64,000 bases of DNA from CBDHHC01 sp965263345. Its GTDB lineage: Bacteria; Pseudomonadota; Alphaproteobacteria; Rhizobiales; CBDHHC01. The notes beneath the pieces are model-generated. The model saw nothing but the letters and a program-made list of their open reading frames with translations, searched no databases and was not told where the DNA came from. Position numbers and translations under genes: made by a program. Location: assembly GCA_965263345.1 (NCBI GenBank), contig CBDHHC010000024.1:372001-436000 (forward strand), written 5' to 3'. Shown in pieces: positions 1 through 8,783 of the stretch; within the stretch, counting starts at the first letter, position 1; each line of letters starts with the position of its first letter.

Positions 1-457
1 TCGTTCTTAGATTACTGAATTTTTTTTCTTTCAAAATCTTTTCCCTAGGAGTGCCAATCAAGACCAAAACCTGCTCAGCCTGTATAGCTTGGTTATAAGA
101 GTTAATCTTTCGTTTTGTTGAGGCAAATACATAATGGTAAGTTAAGGTCTCCACGATCCATGAATAGTTAGGTTCACGGGTTTTTGTTTTTGCCAAACCA
201 AATATAATTGAGTTTGAGGATTTCTTTACAAATTCTTGTGCTCGTTTCCAGGGCATGTATTTTATTTGAAGATCAACATTTGCTCTTTGTGCAATCTCAG
301 AAACCAGTTCATGTAGAAAACCCGGTTCCTGAGAATCTTTACCATTTGTAAATGGAGGTAAAACTGAGGTGTAAGCTGTAACTTTTATCTTTTCTTTTGC
401 ATTAACCAAAAATGGAAAAAGTGTCAGCGATATCACTAGTGCTATCAATGCTTTCAT
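1..457 (-). CDS. periplasmic substrate-binding protein (partial, C-terminus outside window)
   Basis: I read this on the minus strand from ATG at 457 to the window edge, so the C-terminus is missing. It begins MKALIALVISLTLF with a hydrophobic signal peptide ending near NAKE. The mature part matches the next gene along its length: an AYT..LPPF start, a QRAN..L.I.Y.PWKR block, a REPNY.W block and GTPREKILK. It is therefore a paralogue of its upstream neighbour, from which it is separated by 14 bp, and the two are probably co-transcribed. The family is the type of periplasmic domain that binds amino acids and similar small polar solutes. No permease or ATPase is visible here, so a signalling or orphan role is possible. 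The ligand is unknown. Confidence 0.75.
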   Translation of the reverse strand, partial: MKALIALVISLTLFPFLVNAKEKIKVTAYTSVLPPFTNGKDSQEPGFLHELVSEIAQRANVDLQIKYMPWKRAQEFVKKSSNSIIFGLAKTKTREPNYSWIVETLTYHYVFASTKRKINSYNQAIQAEQVLVLIGTPREKILKEKKFSNLRT

Positions 458-471
458 TTGTCAGTTACAAC

Positions 472-1209
472 CTAAAGGCTAAATTTCCCAAAATATTTCT
501 CATAAATTTTATTATAAGTCCCATCAGACTTCATTGATGCCATTGCCTTATTAAAACGCTCAATAATACTCTTTGAGATTGATTTATTTGCCCCTAGCCA
601 GTTATGTGTCACTTTCAAAGATTTTCCAATTATCAATTCGCTTTCTGGATAACCATTTTTACGCCACATATAAGCGGCCCGATGTGTTAGGGTAAACCAA
701 GCATCCGTACGGCCACGATGTAAACGCGTTACGACTTTTTCAATATCTTTAATCGTTGTTAAATTTTCGAACTTTTTAGCCTTTAAGATTTTCTCTCTTG
801 GAGTTTCTAGCATCGCAGAAATATCTTTAAGTTTTTTAGCCTCTCCATATGTATTAATTTTCTTTTTAGTGGACATAAAAGCATAGTTTGAATCAATTAA
901 TTTCACGACCCATGCATAATTAGGCTCACGTCTCGAAGTTCTTGACATCCCAAAAACGAGTGAATTTGGTGTCTTCATTGCTGTTAATTGAGAGCGTTTC
1001 CAAGGTAAATAAATTATATCTAACTCTATGTTTGCTCGTTGAGACATTTCTTTTACAATTTCGAATGAAAAGCCTGGATTTTTAGACTTAGGGTCCATAG
1101 AGAAAGGAGGAAGATGAGCTGTATAGGCTTTCAGTCGTATGACTTCTTCTGAGTAGGAAGGTGTAGTAAATCCGTAAAATAGAAAAGTAAATATTAATAA
1201 AAATCGCAT
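472..1209 (-). CDS. periplasmic substrate-binding protein (SBP family 3-like)
   Basis: A secreted solute-binding domain of about 245 residues. ATG at 1209 (MRFLLIFTFLF) is preferred over the upstream TTG at 1221 because GAGG lies a few bases before it and the signal peptide then starts at once. Signal cleavage is likely near SYSEE. Visible blocks are AYTAHLPPF, QRANIELDIIYLPWKR, REPNYAWVV, TPREKILKAKKF and a final SDGTYNKIYEKYF that is typical of polar amino-acid binding domains. It is the upstream member of a tandem pair of paralogues. Transport genes are absent around it. The bound ligand cannot be read from the sequence. Confidence 0.7.
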   Translation of the reverse strand: MRFLLIFTFLFYGFTTPSYSEEVIRLKAYTAHLPPFSMDPKSKNPGFSFEIVKEMSQRANIELDIIYLPWKRSQLTAMKTPNSLVFGMSRTSRREPNYAWVVKLIDSNYAFMSTKKKINTYGEAKKLKDISAMLETPREKILKAKKFENLTTIKDIEKVVTRLHRGRTDAWFTLTHRAAYMWRKNGYPESELIIGKSLKVTHNWLGANKSISKSIIERFNKAMASMKSDGTYNKIYEKYFGKFSL

Positions 1210-1565
1210 ATCATCCCTCAATCAAAGTGTTCATATCCGATGTGATGGTAAAGTATTACGATTAATATCAAGTATATGACTTGTATAAATGGTGTATTAT
1301 ACATTGAATAGATAATTTCTAGGTGTATCAATTTTAATAATTTAAGAGTATGTCTATTTAAAACATTTAGGGCTGATAAACCAACAGTTTGTTATGTAAA
1401 AGCAAATCAAATTGGATGCAATATGCTTAATATTAAGTATCTGAAAGTCCATTCAGGCCTTGACAATATTTAATATCTATTCTACGCAAGTACACCCAAA
1501 CTCTCCACACATTGCTCATATAAGTTTTATCGAGCTTTTGATGTATTGTAATATTGAGGATACTG

Positions 1566-1733
1566 ATGGCGAAACCAACAACACAAAAAATTAAACTTGT
1601 TAGTTCAGCAGGCACAGGTTTCTTTTATGTAACTAAGAAAAACGCACGTACAATGACTGAAAAACTAATTGTACGCAAATACGACCCTGTCGTTCGCAAG
1701 CATGTTGAATTTAAAGAATCAAAAATTAAATAA
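1566..1733 (+). CDS. rpmG: 50S ribosomal protein L33
   Basis: A 55-residue protein starting MAKPTTQKIKLVSSAGTGFF and ending VEFKESKIK, with the YVTKKN..T.EKL.VRKYDP core of bacterial L33. It is a structural protein of the large ribosomal subunit near the E site. It lacks the two CxxC zinc pairs, so it is the zinc-free form common in Proteobacteria. GAGGA at 1556-1560 stands five bases before the ATG, which fixes the start. It converges with pleD. Closeness of rpmG to divK-pleD is, as I recall, common in alphaproteobacteria. Confidence 0.95.
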   Translation: MAKPTTQKIKLVSSAGTGFFYVTKKNARTMTEKLIVRKYDPVVRKHVEFKESKIK

Positions 1734-1837
1734 TAGTATTGCCTGACCATCCAAATAGAGCCCGACCTTCATCAATATAATGCAAGTGCTGCAATCAAAT
1801 ATTAACCTTTGTGATTGATATTTATAAATATAGGGCC

Positions 1838-2045
1838 AGCCCTGTATCCACTCGGCAGCGGGGTAGATCCGATATGAATAACAGGACTGACCATCAAGTC
1901 AAATGTCCAAAGAGGGCGTAGTCCATCTGACTTGTTGGCCAGCCAGATAATGGCGCTAAAGAGGAGGCCACTCAAGCCTTCATCTAGCCGACCAAACCCT
2001 ACGACCTCAGGAGATGCGGCGGACCTGAGAAATCCGCAGGGTATT
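1838..2045. other. G+C-rich structured island, candidate non-coding RNA
   Basis: Between the 3' ends of rpmG and pleD lie 702 bp without a gene. Most is very A+T-rich, but 1838-2045 is roughly half G+C by eye and full of pairing. One arm pairs CCATCAAGTCA (from about 1891) with TGACTTGTTGG (to about 1939). A second has CTCAGG (2006-2011) pairing with CCTGAG (2024-2029), enclosed by CCCT and AGGG. The loop of this second hairpin holds TGCGG, which can pair with CCGCA just downstream, giving an H-type pseudoknot on the plus strand. No long reading frame fits. I compared it from memory with tmRNA, RNase P RNA, SRP RNA, 6S RNA, TPP and cobalamin riboswitches and found no convincing match. Strand and function are undecided. 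I see nothing in 2046-2435. Confidence 0.4.
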
Positions 2046-2435
2046 CTTTATAGGAAGCAAACAGGAGATTATATTCAGAAATTCTGAACGTTATACCCCG
2101 TTTTTGCCTCTCATTTCTTGCATACTAATTCTCTTTTTCACCAGAATTAGCACACGTCAAACTATATATAACTCTATATAATAGCAGATTACAATATATC
2201 CACTCGTTTATATAGTCATAAATATAATTTAAGTTAATAAATAAAAATTTTCATTTAATTATAATTAAGCAACAAAACTCATTTATGTGTCAATAATTCA
2301 ACATATTAATGCGTCCATCCGACGCACAACAGATTAAGGGACTACTTATCCACAATTATTTTGATAAATAAAGAGTTTTTAGGGATATATCTTACTTTTT
2401 ACGAAACTAAATTGTTTTTACGGCAAATTTAAGAA

Positions 2436-3806
2436 CTATGCCGCTTCGGAAACAACCCTATTCCGTCCATCTTTCTTTGCTTTATATAATGCTTTATCCG
2501 CTTTAGACAGAATAGTTTGAGATGTTTCGCCTTCGTTCTCTAAAATAGCGATACCTATACTCATGGTTATATCAATTTTAAGGTCATTGTTTATATAAAA
2601 CGAACTATCAGCTACTGATTTTCTAAGACGCTCTGCTACAGAATGAGCTTTTGCAAGATCTGTATCTGGCATTATGACAATAAACTCTTCTCCACCATAT
2701 CTACAGATCAAATCCATACCTCTTGATTTTTTAAGTAAACGATCTGCAAACTCACGTAAAACCTTATCACCAATATCATGGCCATATGTGTCATTTATAG
2801 ATTTGAAATAATCAATATCAGAAATTAAAATCGCAAGAGGTTTCTGTTTTTCTTTTGCTTCTCTTAGCAATGTTGTCATATGTCGTTCCATATAATGACG
2901 ATTGTATAACCCAGTAAGAGCATCTGTTATTGCCATTTCAACATTTTCTTCTATACGATTAGATAAATAGTCAGAAAACTGTTTACGTCTTATTTGTGTT
3001 CTTACGCGTGCTTGAAGTTCATTTTTCTCAATGGGACGAGCCAGATAATCATTAACACCCATCTCCAAGCCTCTGAGTAGCCGTGCATTTTCCCCGGTAT
3101 CAACAATTGTTAGAATAGGCAAACGACGCGTACGATCCAAGGAACGCACCTGAGAACATAACCTTAAACCATCTGCATCTTGTAAATTTAAACTTACGAT
3201 GAGCAGATCAAAGTTTTCAGTCGATAAATTATGCAAAGCATTTTGGACATTATGCTCTAAAGTAATATTGTGTGAGTCTTGAAGAGTATTTTGAATTATT
3301 TCGATAGAACGATTACTGTCTTCAACAAGTAAAATTTTTCCATTTTTACAAGTATTTAGCAAAGTATTTGTTTCATACTCTGTTAATCCCAACTCCTCAC
3401 TTGTATTCGCCCGCATAATCATTTCATCTGTTAATGTTTTTAATCTGGACAGATTTTTGACACGAGTAATAAGCGCAATATCATCAACAGGTTTTGTTAA
3501 AAAATCATCAGCACCGACTTCTAGGCCTCTAATTTTTTCACTTGGTTGATCCAGTGCAGTGATCATAATTACAGGAATATGCTGAATCTTAGGATTTTTC
3601 TTGATACGATCACAGACTTCATAACCATTCATAACCGGCATCATCACGTCGAGTAGAACTATATCGACTTTACCAGCCTCGCATAATTCAAGCGCATCTT
3701 TACCACTATTAGCCGTAATCACTTCAAAATATTCGGCTGTTAAACGTGCTTCTAGTAGTTTGACATTAGCTAAAATATCATCAACAACCAAAATTCTTGC
3801 CGTCAT
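2436..3806 (-). CDS. pleD: PleD-type response regulator / diguanylate cyclase (REC-REC-GGDEF)
   Basis: A 456-residue cytoplasmic protein that makes cyclic di-GMP from two GTP when phosphorylated. The first receiver domain (about 1-120) has the acidic pair DD at 9-10 and phospho-acceptor D53 in LLDVMMP. The second receiver (about 155-275) has lost its acceptor: the expected Asp is Ser in IVSLNLQDADG, as fits a dimerisation adaptor. The GGDEF domain follows, with the active-site motif YGGEEF and an RGMD inhibitory I-site five residues upstream, so product inhibition is expected. This is the domain order of Caulobacter PleD. The divK gene lies 13 bp upstream on the same strand, so they probably form one operon controlling cell-pole development or motility-to-attachment change. 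Confidence 0.93.
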   Translation of the reverse strand: MTARILVVDDILANVKLLEARLTAEYFEVITANSGKDALELCEAGKVDIVLLDVMMPVMNGYEVCDRIKKNPKIQHIPVIMITALDQPSEKIRGLEVGADDFLTKPVDDIALITRVKNLSRLKTLTDEMIMRANTSEELGLTEYETNTLLNTCKNGKILLVEDSNRSIEIIQNTLQDSHNITLEHNVQNALHNLSTENFDLLIVSLNLQDADGLRLCSQVRSLDRTRRLPILTIVDTGENARLLRGLEMGVNDYLARPIEKNELQARVRTQIRRKQFSDYLSNRIEENVEMAITDALTGLYNRHYMERHMTTLLREAKEKQKPLAILISDIDYFKSINDTYGHDIGDKVLREFADRLLKKSRGMDLICRYGGEEFIVIMPDTDLAKAHSVAERLRKSVADSSFYINNDLKIDITMSIGIAILENEGETSQTILSKADKALYKAKKDGRNRVVSEAA

Positions 3807-3819
3807 GAATATCCCTCAA

Positions 3820-4194
3820 TTATTCTGCTTCACCAATAAATTGTCGAATAGTATCCATGAATGTTGCAACAGATATTGGCTTGGAAATATAAGCCTCACA
3901 TCCCCCTTCACGTATACGTTCCTCATCACCTTTCATCGCAAAAGCCGTAACTGCAATTACAGGAATGTGGGCGAGTGCTTCATCTTCCTTTAGCCACTTT
4001 GTAACCTCTAGGCCTGAGACTTCTGGAAGCTGAATATCCATTAAAATAAGATTTGGCTGGTGTGTTTTAGCTAATTTGAGTGCTTCAATACCATTTCTGG
4101 TTTGCAATGTTTGATACCCATTTGCATCCAGCAAGTCATGAAAAAGCTTCATATTCAGCTGGTTATCTTCTACTATTAATACTGTTTTTGTCAT
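3820..4194 (-). CDS. divK: DivK-type single-domain response regulator
   Basis: A single receiver domain of 124 residues without an output domain. ATG at 4194 (MTKTVLIVEDNQLNMKLF) is chosen over a longer frame reaching 4263 because GGAGGA lies just upstream and the receiver fold starts at once. The acidic patch ED at 9-10, phospho-acceptor D53 in LMDIQLPEVSG, a Thr in VTAFA and the lysine of SKPIS are all present. In the family, DivK shuttles phosphate between histidine kinases and phosphatases and controls CtrA through the cell cycle. Its position directly before pleD matches the arrangement known from Caulobacter and relatives. Confidence 0.92.
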   Translation of the reverse strand: MTKTVLIVEDNQLNMKLFHDLLDANGYQTLQTRNGIEALKLAKTHQPNLILMDIQLPEVSGLEVTKWLKEDEALAHIPVIAVTAFAMKGDEERIREGGCEAYISKPISVATFMDTIRQFIGEAE

Positions 4195-4455
4195 TTCCGA
4201 CCGTCCTCCTGGTTCAGAGGAGCTGTTTCCTAGATGAGTATCAAAGTTTTTCACACTAGCCACCTTCTAGCACACGAACTATATTTATGATATGTCTATT
4301 CTTCTTTTGTATTGAATCTTAATCTGGTAACTAATTCTTTAATATTTTGATTTGTTACATAGTTTGTGTAAAAAAAAAGTTATCATATCTGAATATGCAT
4401 CCAAAAAATCACTAACATTGATAAAATATAACAATAAACACTCGGCTACTTGAAT

Positions 4456-4728
4456 ATGACTGTAAATTTAGAGATTTCCGAAGATATTGCGCTTCAAGCG
4501 CTAATATTTATATCTGAAGACAATAAAAGATTAGCTCAATTTTTAGCAACTACAGGTTTTAACGCCAAAAACATAAGAGAAAATGCCGCTTTACCAGATT
4601 TTCTTGTTGGAGTATTGGACTATTTGTTGGGAAATGATTCTCTTTTAATGGCTTTCTGCTCAAATAAAAATATTGACCCCAAAATAGTAGAGCCTGCCAA
4701 GATATACTTGGAAGCTAATTGTCTTTAG
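4456..4728 (+). CDS. DUF3572 family protein
   Basis: A small soluble protein of 90 residues (ATG at 4456; a TTG two codons earlier is also open). The pattern is ISEDIALQALIFISED..RL..FL..TG....NIRENA..PDFLVGVLDYLLGNDSLLMAFC, which I recognise as DUF3572, a short helical family of unknown function found mainly in alphaproteobacteria and often beside divK. It is divergent from divK, with about 260 bp of A+T-rich promoter DNA between them. The ribosome site is weak. No catalytic motif is visible. Confidence 0.75.
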   Translation: MTVNLEISEDIALQALIFISEDNKRLAQFLATTGFNAKNIRENAALPDFLVGVLDYLLGNDSLLMAFCSNKNIDPKIVEPAKIYLEANCL

Positions 4729-4839
4729 ATACTTTTTTAAATAAAACAAGTGTTCCAGATAACCTAATAAAGATATCAGTAATATTCTTATGTTAGCTTT
4801 GATTTAACTTTTGGTTAAATAGCGAAGTTGCAATTCTTT

Positions 4840-6408
4840 ATGAACAGCCTTGATGTCATCAGAGCGCCCACTCTAGAACCGCATTCATTACAGACAAAAC
4901 AGATAACGAATATTCTCAATAAAGGAGATTCGCTTCAACTCCAAGTCATTGAAAAACTAAATCGTCAACGAGTAAAACTCGATGGACAAATTGGTTCAAT
5001 CTTAATTGAAGTCCCAAATACTGATTTACTTGAAGAAGGTAGCTACTGGAAACTCCAATCAAATGGTCGTGGGAAATACCACTTGTTGACAGAAATTCTG
5101 AACAGTGAAAATTTTTCAAAATTAAATAATAAAGTAAATCAATCTCAATTATCAGTTCTTGGTAAGCTATCATCTGATACAATCGAATTTAAAACTACTT
5201 CAGGTAAAATTTTATTGAAAGTTGAAAGCCCACAAACCTTTCTTGATAATTCCAAATGGATATTAGAACGGGATTTACAACATAACTATATTCTAAAATC
5301 AACCAATCATAATGCAAAAATACCTGGTGAACAAAAATTAGTATTTCCAGCAACATTTATTCTAGACGTCACTAAATATTCTAAAAATAAGACCCCATCA
5401 TTCCAGATTAAAAATGTAAAACAAAATTCTCTTGATAACCAACAGCGCTTATTGCAATCAATAAACGCCTTTAGACAAGAAGCCGCGCAAAAACAAAATA
5501 GTCTTGCTGGCCTTTATTCAAATTTATCTAACTTGATAACTACAGATAACCTCAGCGCCAAACAACCTAATGACATACAGACATTAAGGACATTAGCTCA
5601 GCAAATACTAGGTTTACGCCTTGGCTCTAATATAACGGCGAATGATATCAAAAAAGCAATTCAAACAAGTGGTATTTTTAATGAAGGGCAACATCTGATT
5701 GCTCATCATAAGTTTCATTCCCAAGATGCAACAAAAAATCTCAAGCAACTATTGTATTTACTAAAAAATACAATACCAATAGCAACTGAAAAACCCTCTT
5801 ATGATCATTCTCTTTTGTCAAAGCCCCCTGCTCTTCCAGAAAAAGAAGGGGCAATAAATGGACAAAAACCCCTACCTCCTTCATCTAATTTAAAGGACTC
5901 AAATTTTCTTAACAAGCTAGCAGATCAAACAACACAAGCACTATCTCGTATTAAATTATTGCAGCTAAACTCACTGTCACAATACAATACATCTACCCAC
6001 GAATTAAACTCAGAAAATATACGCGTCGTTCTCAATTTAGAACTACCTATATCTATTGCTCATGATCAAACAGCTATAGTTGGATTGAGAATTACTGATG
6101 ATTCAAACCAGCATACTGATCAGAGCAAATTCGTAAAAAATTGGTCAGTTGATCTTGCTTTAGATACCGAAGAAACAGGAAACATCAACGTACATTTAAA
6201 ATTAAAATCGAACACATTTAATATAACGCTTTGGTTAGAGAATAAAGAGTTCGCGGCGCAACTCAAAGCAAATTCAGAAAAGTTTATTGCACGAATTTTA
6301 GAAGAAGGTTTTGAAGTACAACGCTTTGATATTCAAGTTGGAAAACGGCCACAAACGAATGCTCATTACCGACAACAGGTTGGAAGTTACTTAGATCACA
6401 ATATATAG
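4840..6408 (+). CDS. FliK-like flagellar hook-length control protein
   Basis: About 522 residues from ATG 4840 (TTG at 4828 is an alternative; neither has a strong ribosome site). The N-terminal 180 residues form repeated beta-rich segments, the centre is low-complexity and rich in Asn, Gln, Lys and Ser, and the last 120 residues (from about LNLELPISIA) resemble the compact C-terminal domain of FliK, with WSVDLALDTEETGNINVHLKL followed by an amphipathic helical end. FliK is exported and switches the flagellar export gate from hook to filament substrates. The neighbour 11 bp downstream encodes a fragment like the FlhB cytoplasmic domain, the partner of FliK, which supports the call. Motility genes are otherwise absent here. 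Confidence 0.65.
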   Translation: MNSLDVIRAPTLEPHSLQTKQITNILNKGDSLQLQVIEKLNRQRVKLDGQIGSILIEVPNTDLLEEGSYWKLQSNGRGKYHLLTEILNSENFSKLNNKVNQSQLSVLGKLSSDTIEFKTTSGKILLKVESPQTFLDNSKWILERDLQHNYILKSTNHNAKIPGEQKLVFPATFILDVTKYSKNKTPSFQIKNVKQNSLDNQQRLLQSINAFRQEAAQKQNSLAGLYSNLSNLITTDNLSAKQPNDIQTLRTLAQQILGLRLGSNITANDIKKAIQTSGIFNEGQHLIAHHKFHSQDATKNLKQLLYLLKNTIPIATEKPSYDHSLLSKPPALPEKEGAINGQKPLPPSSNLKDSNFLNKLADQTTQALSRIKLLQLNSLSQYNTSTHELNSENIRVVLNLELPISIAHDQTAIVGLRITDDSNQHTDQSKFVKNWSVDLALDTEETGNINVHLKLKSNTFNITLWLENKEFAAQLKANSEKFIARILEEGFEVQRFDIQVGKRPQTNAHYRQQVGSYLDHNI

Positions 6409-6419
6409 GGCCTGAGTGT

Positions 6420-6692
6420 ATGACGGATCCAAAGAAATTAGCAGTCGCATTACAATATGATTTTAAAGATGCTCCCCGTGTTACTGCCAAGGGACAAGGG
6501 CAAATTGCTGAGATTATAATTGCAGAAGCAGCGAAAAATAATATCCAGGTAGAGGAAAATCCAATAATGGCACAAGCCCTAAGTCAAATCCCACTGGATG
6601 AGGAAATCCCAGAAGGGCTCTACCAAGGTGTTGCTGAAATTTTGAACTTCATTTTACAAACTTCTCAGAACCTGAATAAATCAAAAAGTTGA
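6420..6692 (+). CDS. FlhB-like cytoplasmic domain protein (FhlB type, EscU/YscU family)
   Basis: A 90-residue soluble protein: KKLAVALQYDFKDAPRVTAKGQGQIAEII, then ENPIMAQALSQIPLDEEIPEGLYQGVAEILNFI. This matches the part of FlhB that lies after the NPTH autocleavage site; neither the NPTH motif nor the membrane part is present. Free-standing copies are known in many bacteria and are thought to modulate the type III export switch. It follows the FliK-like gene by 11 bp, so the two are probably translated from one mRNA. Length and motifs fit the family well. Confidence 0.82.
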   Translation: MTDPKKLAVALQYDFKDAPRVTAKGQGQIAEIIIAEAAKNNIQVEENPIMAQALSQIPLDEEIPEGLYQGVAEILNFILQTSQNLNKSKS

Positions 6693-6812
6693 TATTTTTT
6701 TTATCAGTTAGTTTATTACATTGTCAATCAATACAATGTTCCCCTTGAATATACATACTCTTTATATCAATAATACAATCATTATCGAGAATAGAAATAG
6801 TGAACTACGAGT

Positions 6813-7724
6813 ATGGCAAATAAAAAATTTAGGATCGGTATAGATCTTGGAGGAACAAAAATCTCTGCTATTGTCTTATCTCAAGAAGGGCAAATCCTTA
6901 GACATATCCGGCAATCCAGCCCACAAAATAATTATATAAATTCATTAGAGACTTTATCTGATGTAATCCTATCACTTATGTCTGAATTTGATGGAAGTGC
7001 GACCGTTGGTATAGGCATGCCAGGATCAATTTCCCCCAAAACAGGGTTTGTCCAAAATGCAAACTCGACTTGGTTGAATGGCAAACCGCTTGACAAAGAC
7101 TTGATGGCGAAAACAGCATGTGAAATTCGTTTTGCAAATGATGCAAATTGTTTTGCGTTGTCTGAAAGTATTGATGGTGCCGCCAGTGAGGCAAAAAGTG
7201 TCTTTGGTGTTATCATTGGAACTGGCTGTGGTGGCGGAATGATAGTCGATAAGAAAATTATTAATGGTCCTAGAGGTATTGGTGGTGAGTGGGGACACAA
7301 TCCCCTGCCTTGGCCCAAGGAGGATGAAATACCTGGCCCAAAGTGCTGGTGCGGGTTAAATGGTTGTATGGAGACCTGGGTTTCTGGCCCAGGGTTAAGT
7401 AAAGACTTCTATAGTCTCTCCGGAGAAAATTTGAAAGTTGAAGAAATAGATAACCTTGCAAAAAAAGGTGATGCCAATGCAAAAAAATGTTTAGAGCGTT
7501 TTACATCAAGGTTATCAAGAGGTCTCGCATCAGTAGTCAATTTATTTGACCCAGAGGTTATTGTATTAGGTGGCGGATTATCTAATCTTCAATTTCTCTA
7601 TGATGCTCTGGAAGATGGAATATCTCCCTATGTGTTTTGCGATCATAAATATATTGATATCCGTCCTCCAAAATATGGAGATGATAGTGGTGTTAGAGGC
7701 GCTGCTTGGCTATGGAATGATTAG
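6813..7724 (+). CDS. ROK family sugar kinase (fructokinase/N-acetylglucosamine kinase type)
   Basis: A 303-residue cytoplasmic kinase that phosphorylates a hexose with ATP. The ATP phosphate-binding motif is IGIDLGGTKISAI near the start, the second phosphate loop is FGVIIGTGCGGG, and the catalytic Asp lies in FANDANCFALSE. The zinc site typical of ROK proteins is complete: GGEWGHNPLPW supplies the His and CWCGLNGCMETWVSGPGL the cysteines. The GHNPLPW and ETWVSGPG forms resemble Mak fructokinase more than NagC repressors, and there is no N-terminal DNA-binding domain. Exact substrate (fructose, GlcNAc or glucose) is uncertain. It stands alone, converging with the next gene. Confidence 0.85.
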   Translation: MANKKFRIGIDLGGTKISAIVLSQEGQILRHIRQSSPQNNYINSLETLSDVILSLMSEFDGSATVGIGMPGSISPKTGFVQNANSTWLNGKPLDKDLMAKTACEIRFANDANCFALSESIDGAASEAKSVFGVIIGTGCGGGMIVDKKIINGPRGIGGEWGHNPLPWPKEDEIPGPKCWCGLNGCMETWVSGPGLSKDFYSLSGENLKVEEIDNLAKKGDANAKKCLERFTSRLSRGLASVVNLFDPEVIVLGGGLSNLQFLYDALEDGISPYVFCDHKYIDIRPPKYGDDSGVRGAAWLWND

Positions 7725-7742
7725 CAACTCATAAAACAACAT

Positions 7743-8108
7743 TTAATTTCTTTTAGGAATGCTTACGGCTTTTTGCCATGGGGTCCACTTTGGTTTCCAT
7801 AATAGACTTATGATGGCGTGCAATATTGAGAAGCCCAAAAAACGTAATAGAACATGCAAAGGCATGACCGTTATTGCATATAAGAGTTTTTTTACTGACC
7901 CAAGACCTCTTTCTCCTAACTGTCTAAATTTGCGATCTAGATAAGGTCTAAAATATGGAGATTTATATGCATATCTAAGGATAACAGCTAGGATAATAGC
8001 CAAGACGACTATTGGAAAAAATAAGAAGCTTAAAAACCACCAGACTATTGACCATAATATGCCAAAAATAAAAAGTATTATGCTTATCAGAAAATCAATA
8101 ATGATCAT
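7743..8108 (-). CDS. hypothetical inner-membrane protein
   Basis: A 121-residue protein that I do not recognise. Residues 1-50 are almost wholly hydrophobic and can form one long or two close membrane helices; a basic stretch follows (YKSPYFRPYLDRKFRQLGER), then a second hydrophobic segment at about 78-102, and a basic tail KAVSIPKRN. The positive charges after the first hydrophobic block suggest that this loop faces the cytoplasm. It converges with the ROK kinase gene. No motif points to a function. Confidence 0.6.
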   Translation of the reverse strand: MIIIDFLISIILFIFGILWSIVWWFLSFLFFPIVVLAIILAVILRYAYKSPYFRPYLDRKFRQLGERGLGSVKKLLYAITVMPLHVLLRFLGFSILHAIISLLWKPKWTPWQKAVSIPKRN

Positions 8109-8366
8109 ACTAAACTCTAATTTTTAGATCTAACTGCCTATGGATATAAGCTATTTTTCTGGAAAGTATATGAGTTTTCCTAATAAAATTTGCTAATTTC
8201 TCAAGAACACTATTTTTGCTATTATTATGACAGGAGATTGATCGATACATCTTATTTTATGTGATAAAATGAGTATGTTTTTCTCAATTTAAATATTTAA
8301 CAATTTGTAGTTTTTTGTTTTTCATTTGTTTGAGTTTAACAAATAATCAATATTCGAATTAAGATT

Positions 8367-8705
8367 ATGAGACCTATTTATACAACTGCGAAGTACCAAA
8401 TTGGAGAAATTGTAAAACATCGAATATACCCGTTTAGAGGTGTAATTTTTGATGTGGATGCTATTTTTTCCAACACAGAGGAGTGGTGGCTTGCAATTCC
8501 TGAAGATATGAGACCTGATAAGGAACAACCTTTTTATCACTTATTAGCTGAAAATGAAGAGCTTGAGTATATTGCCTACGTTTCAGAACAAAACCTTCTA
8601 CGAGATACCAGTAACACACCTCTGAGACACCCAGATATCCCAGAATTATTTCATGGCCTTGAAGACGGTGTATATCGTCTAAAAATAATGATTGATGAGC
8701 ATTAA
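8367..8705 (+). CDS. hspQ: heat-shock protein HspQ (YccV family)
   Basis: A 112-residue protein with the fold-defining blocks of HspQ: AKYQIGEIVKHRIYPFRGVIFDVD near the start, EEWW...PEDMRPDKEQPFYHLL in the middle, and YVSEQNLL.D.S..P..HPDI..LF at the end. In Enterobacteria HspQ binds hemimethylated oriC DNA in vitro and acts as a specificity-enhancing factor for the Lon protease. About 258 bp of very A+T-rich DNA lies upstream; I see no clear heat-shock promoter there. It converges with the IalB-like gene. Confidence 0.93.
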   Translation: MRPIYTTAKYQIGEIVKHRIYPFRGVIFDVDAIFSNTEEWWLAIPEDMRPDKEQPFYHLLAENEELEYIAYVSEQNLLRDTSNTPLRHPDIPELFHGLEDGVYRLKIMIDEH

Positions 8706-8783
8706 AAATGGCCGCTATATCATAAAGAGCAGCCATATTTAATGTTTATAAAAAATGTAAGTTAGAAAATCACTGATAGTTAA

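Noticed and set aside
1838..2045. tmRNA, RNase P, 6S, SRP RNA or a cobalamin/TPP riboswitch
   Set aside because: None of the conserved cores of these RNAs could be found on either strand, so only a generic structured-RNA call is made.
7026..7482. Antisense frames over the ROK kinase
   Set aside because: Several overlapping frames opposite a well-supported gene; treated as shadows.
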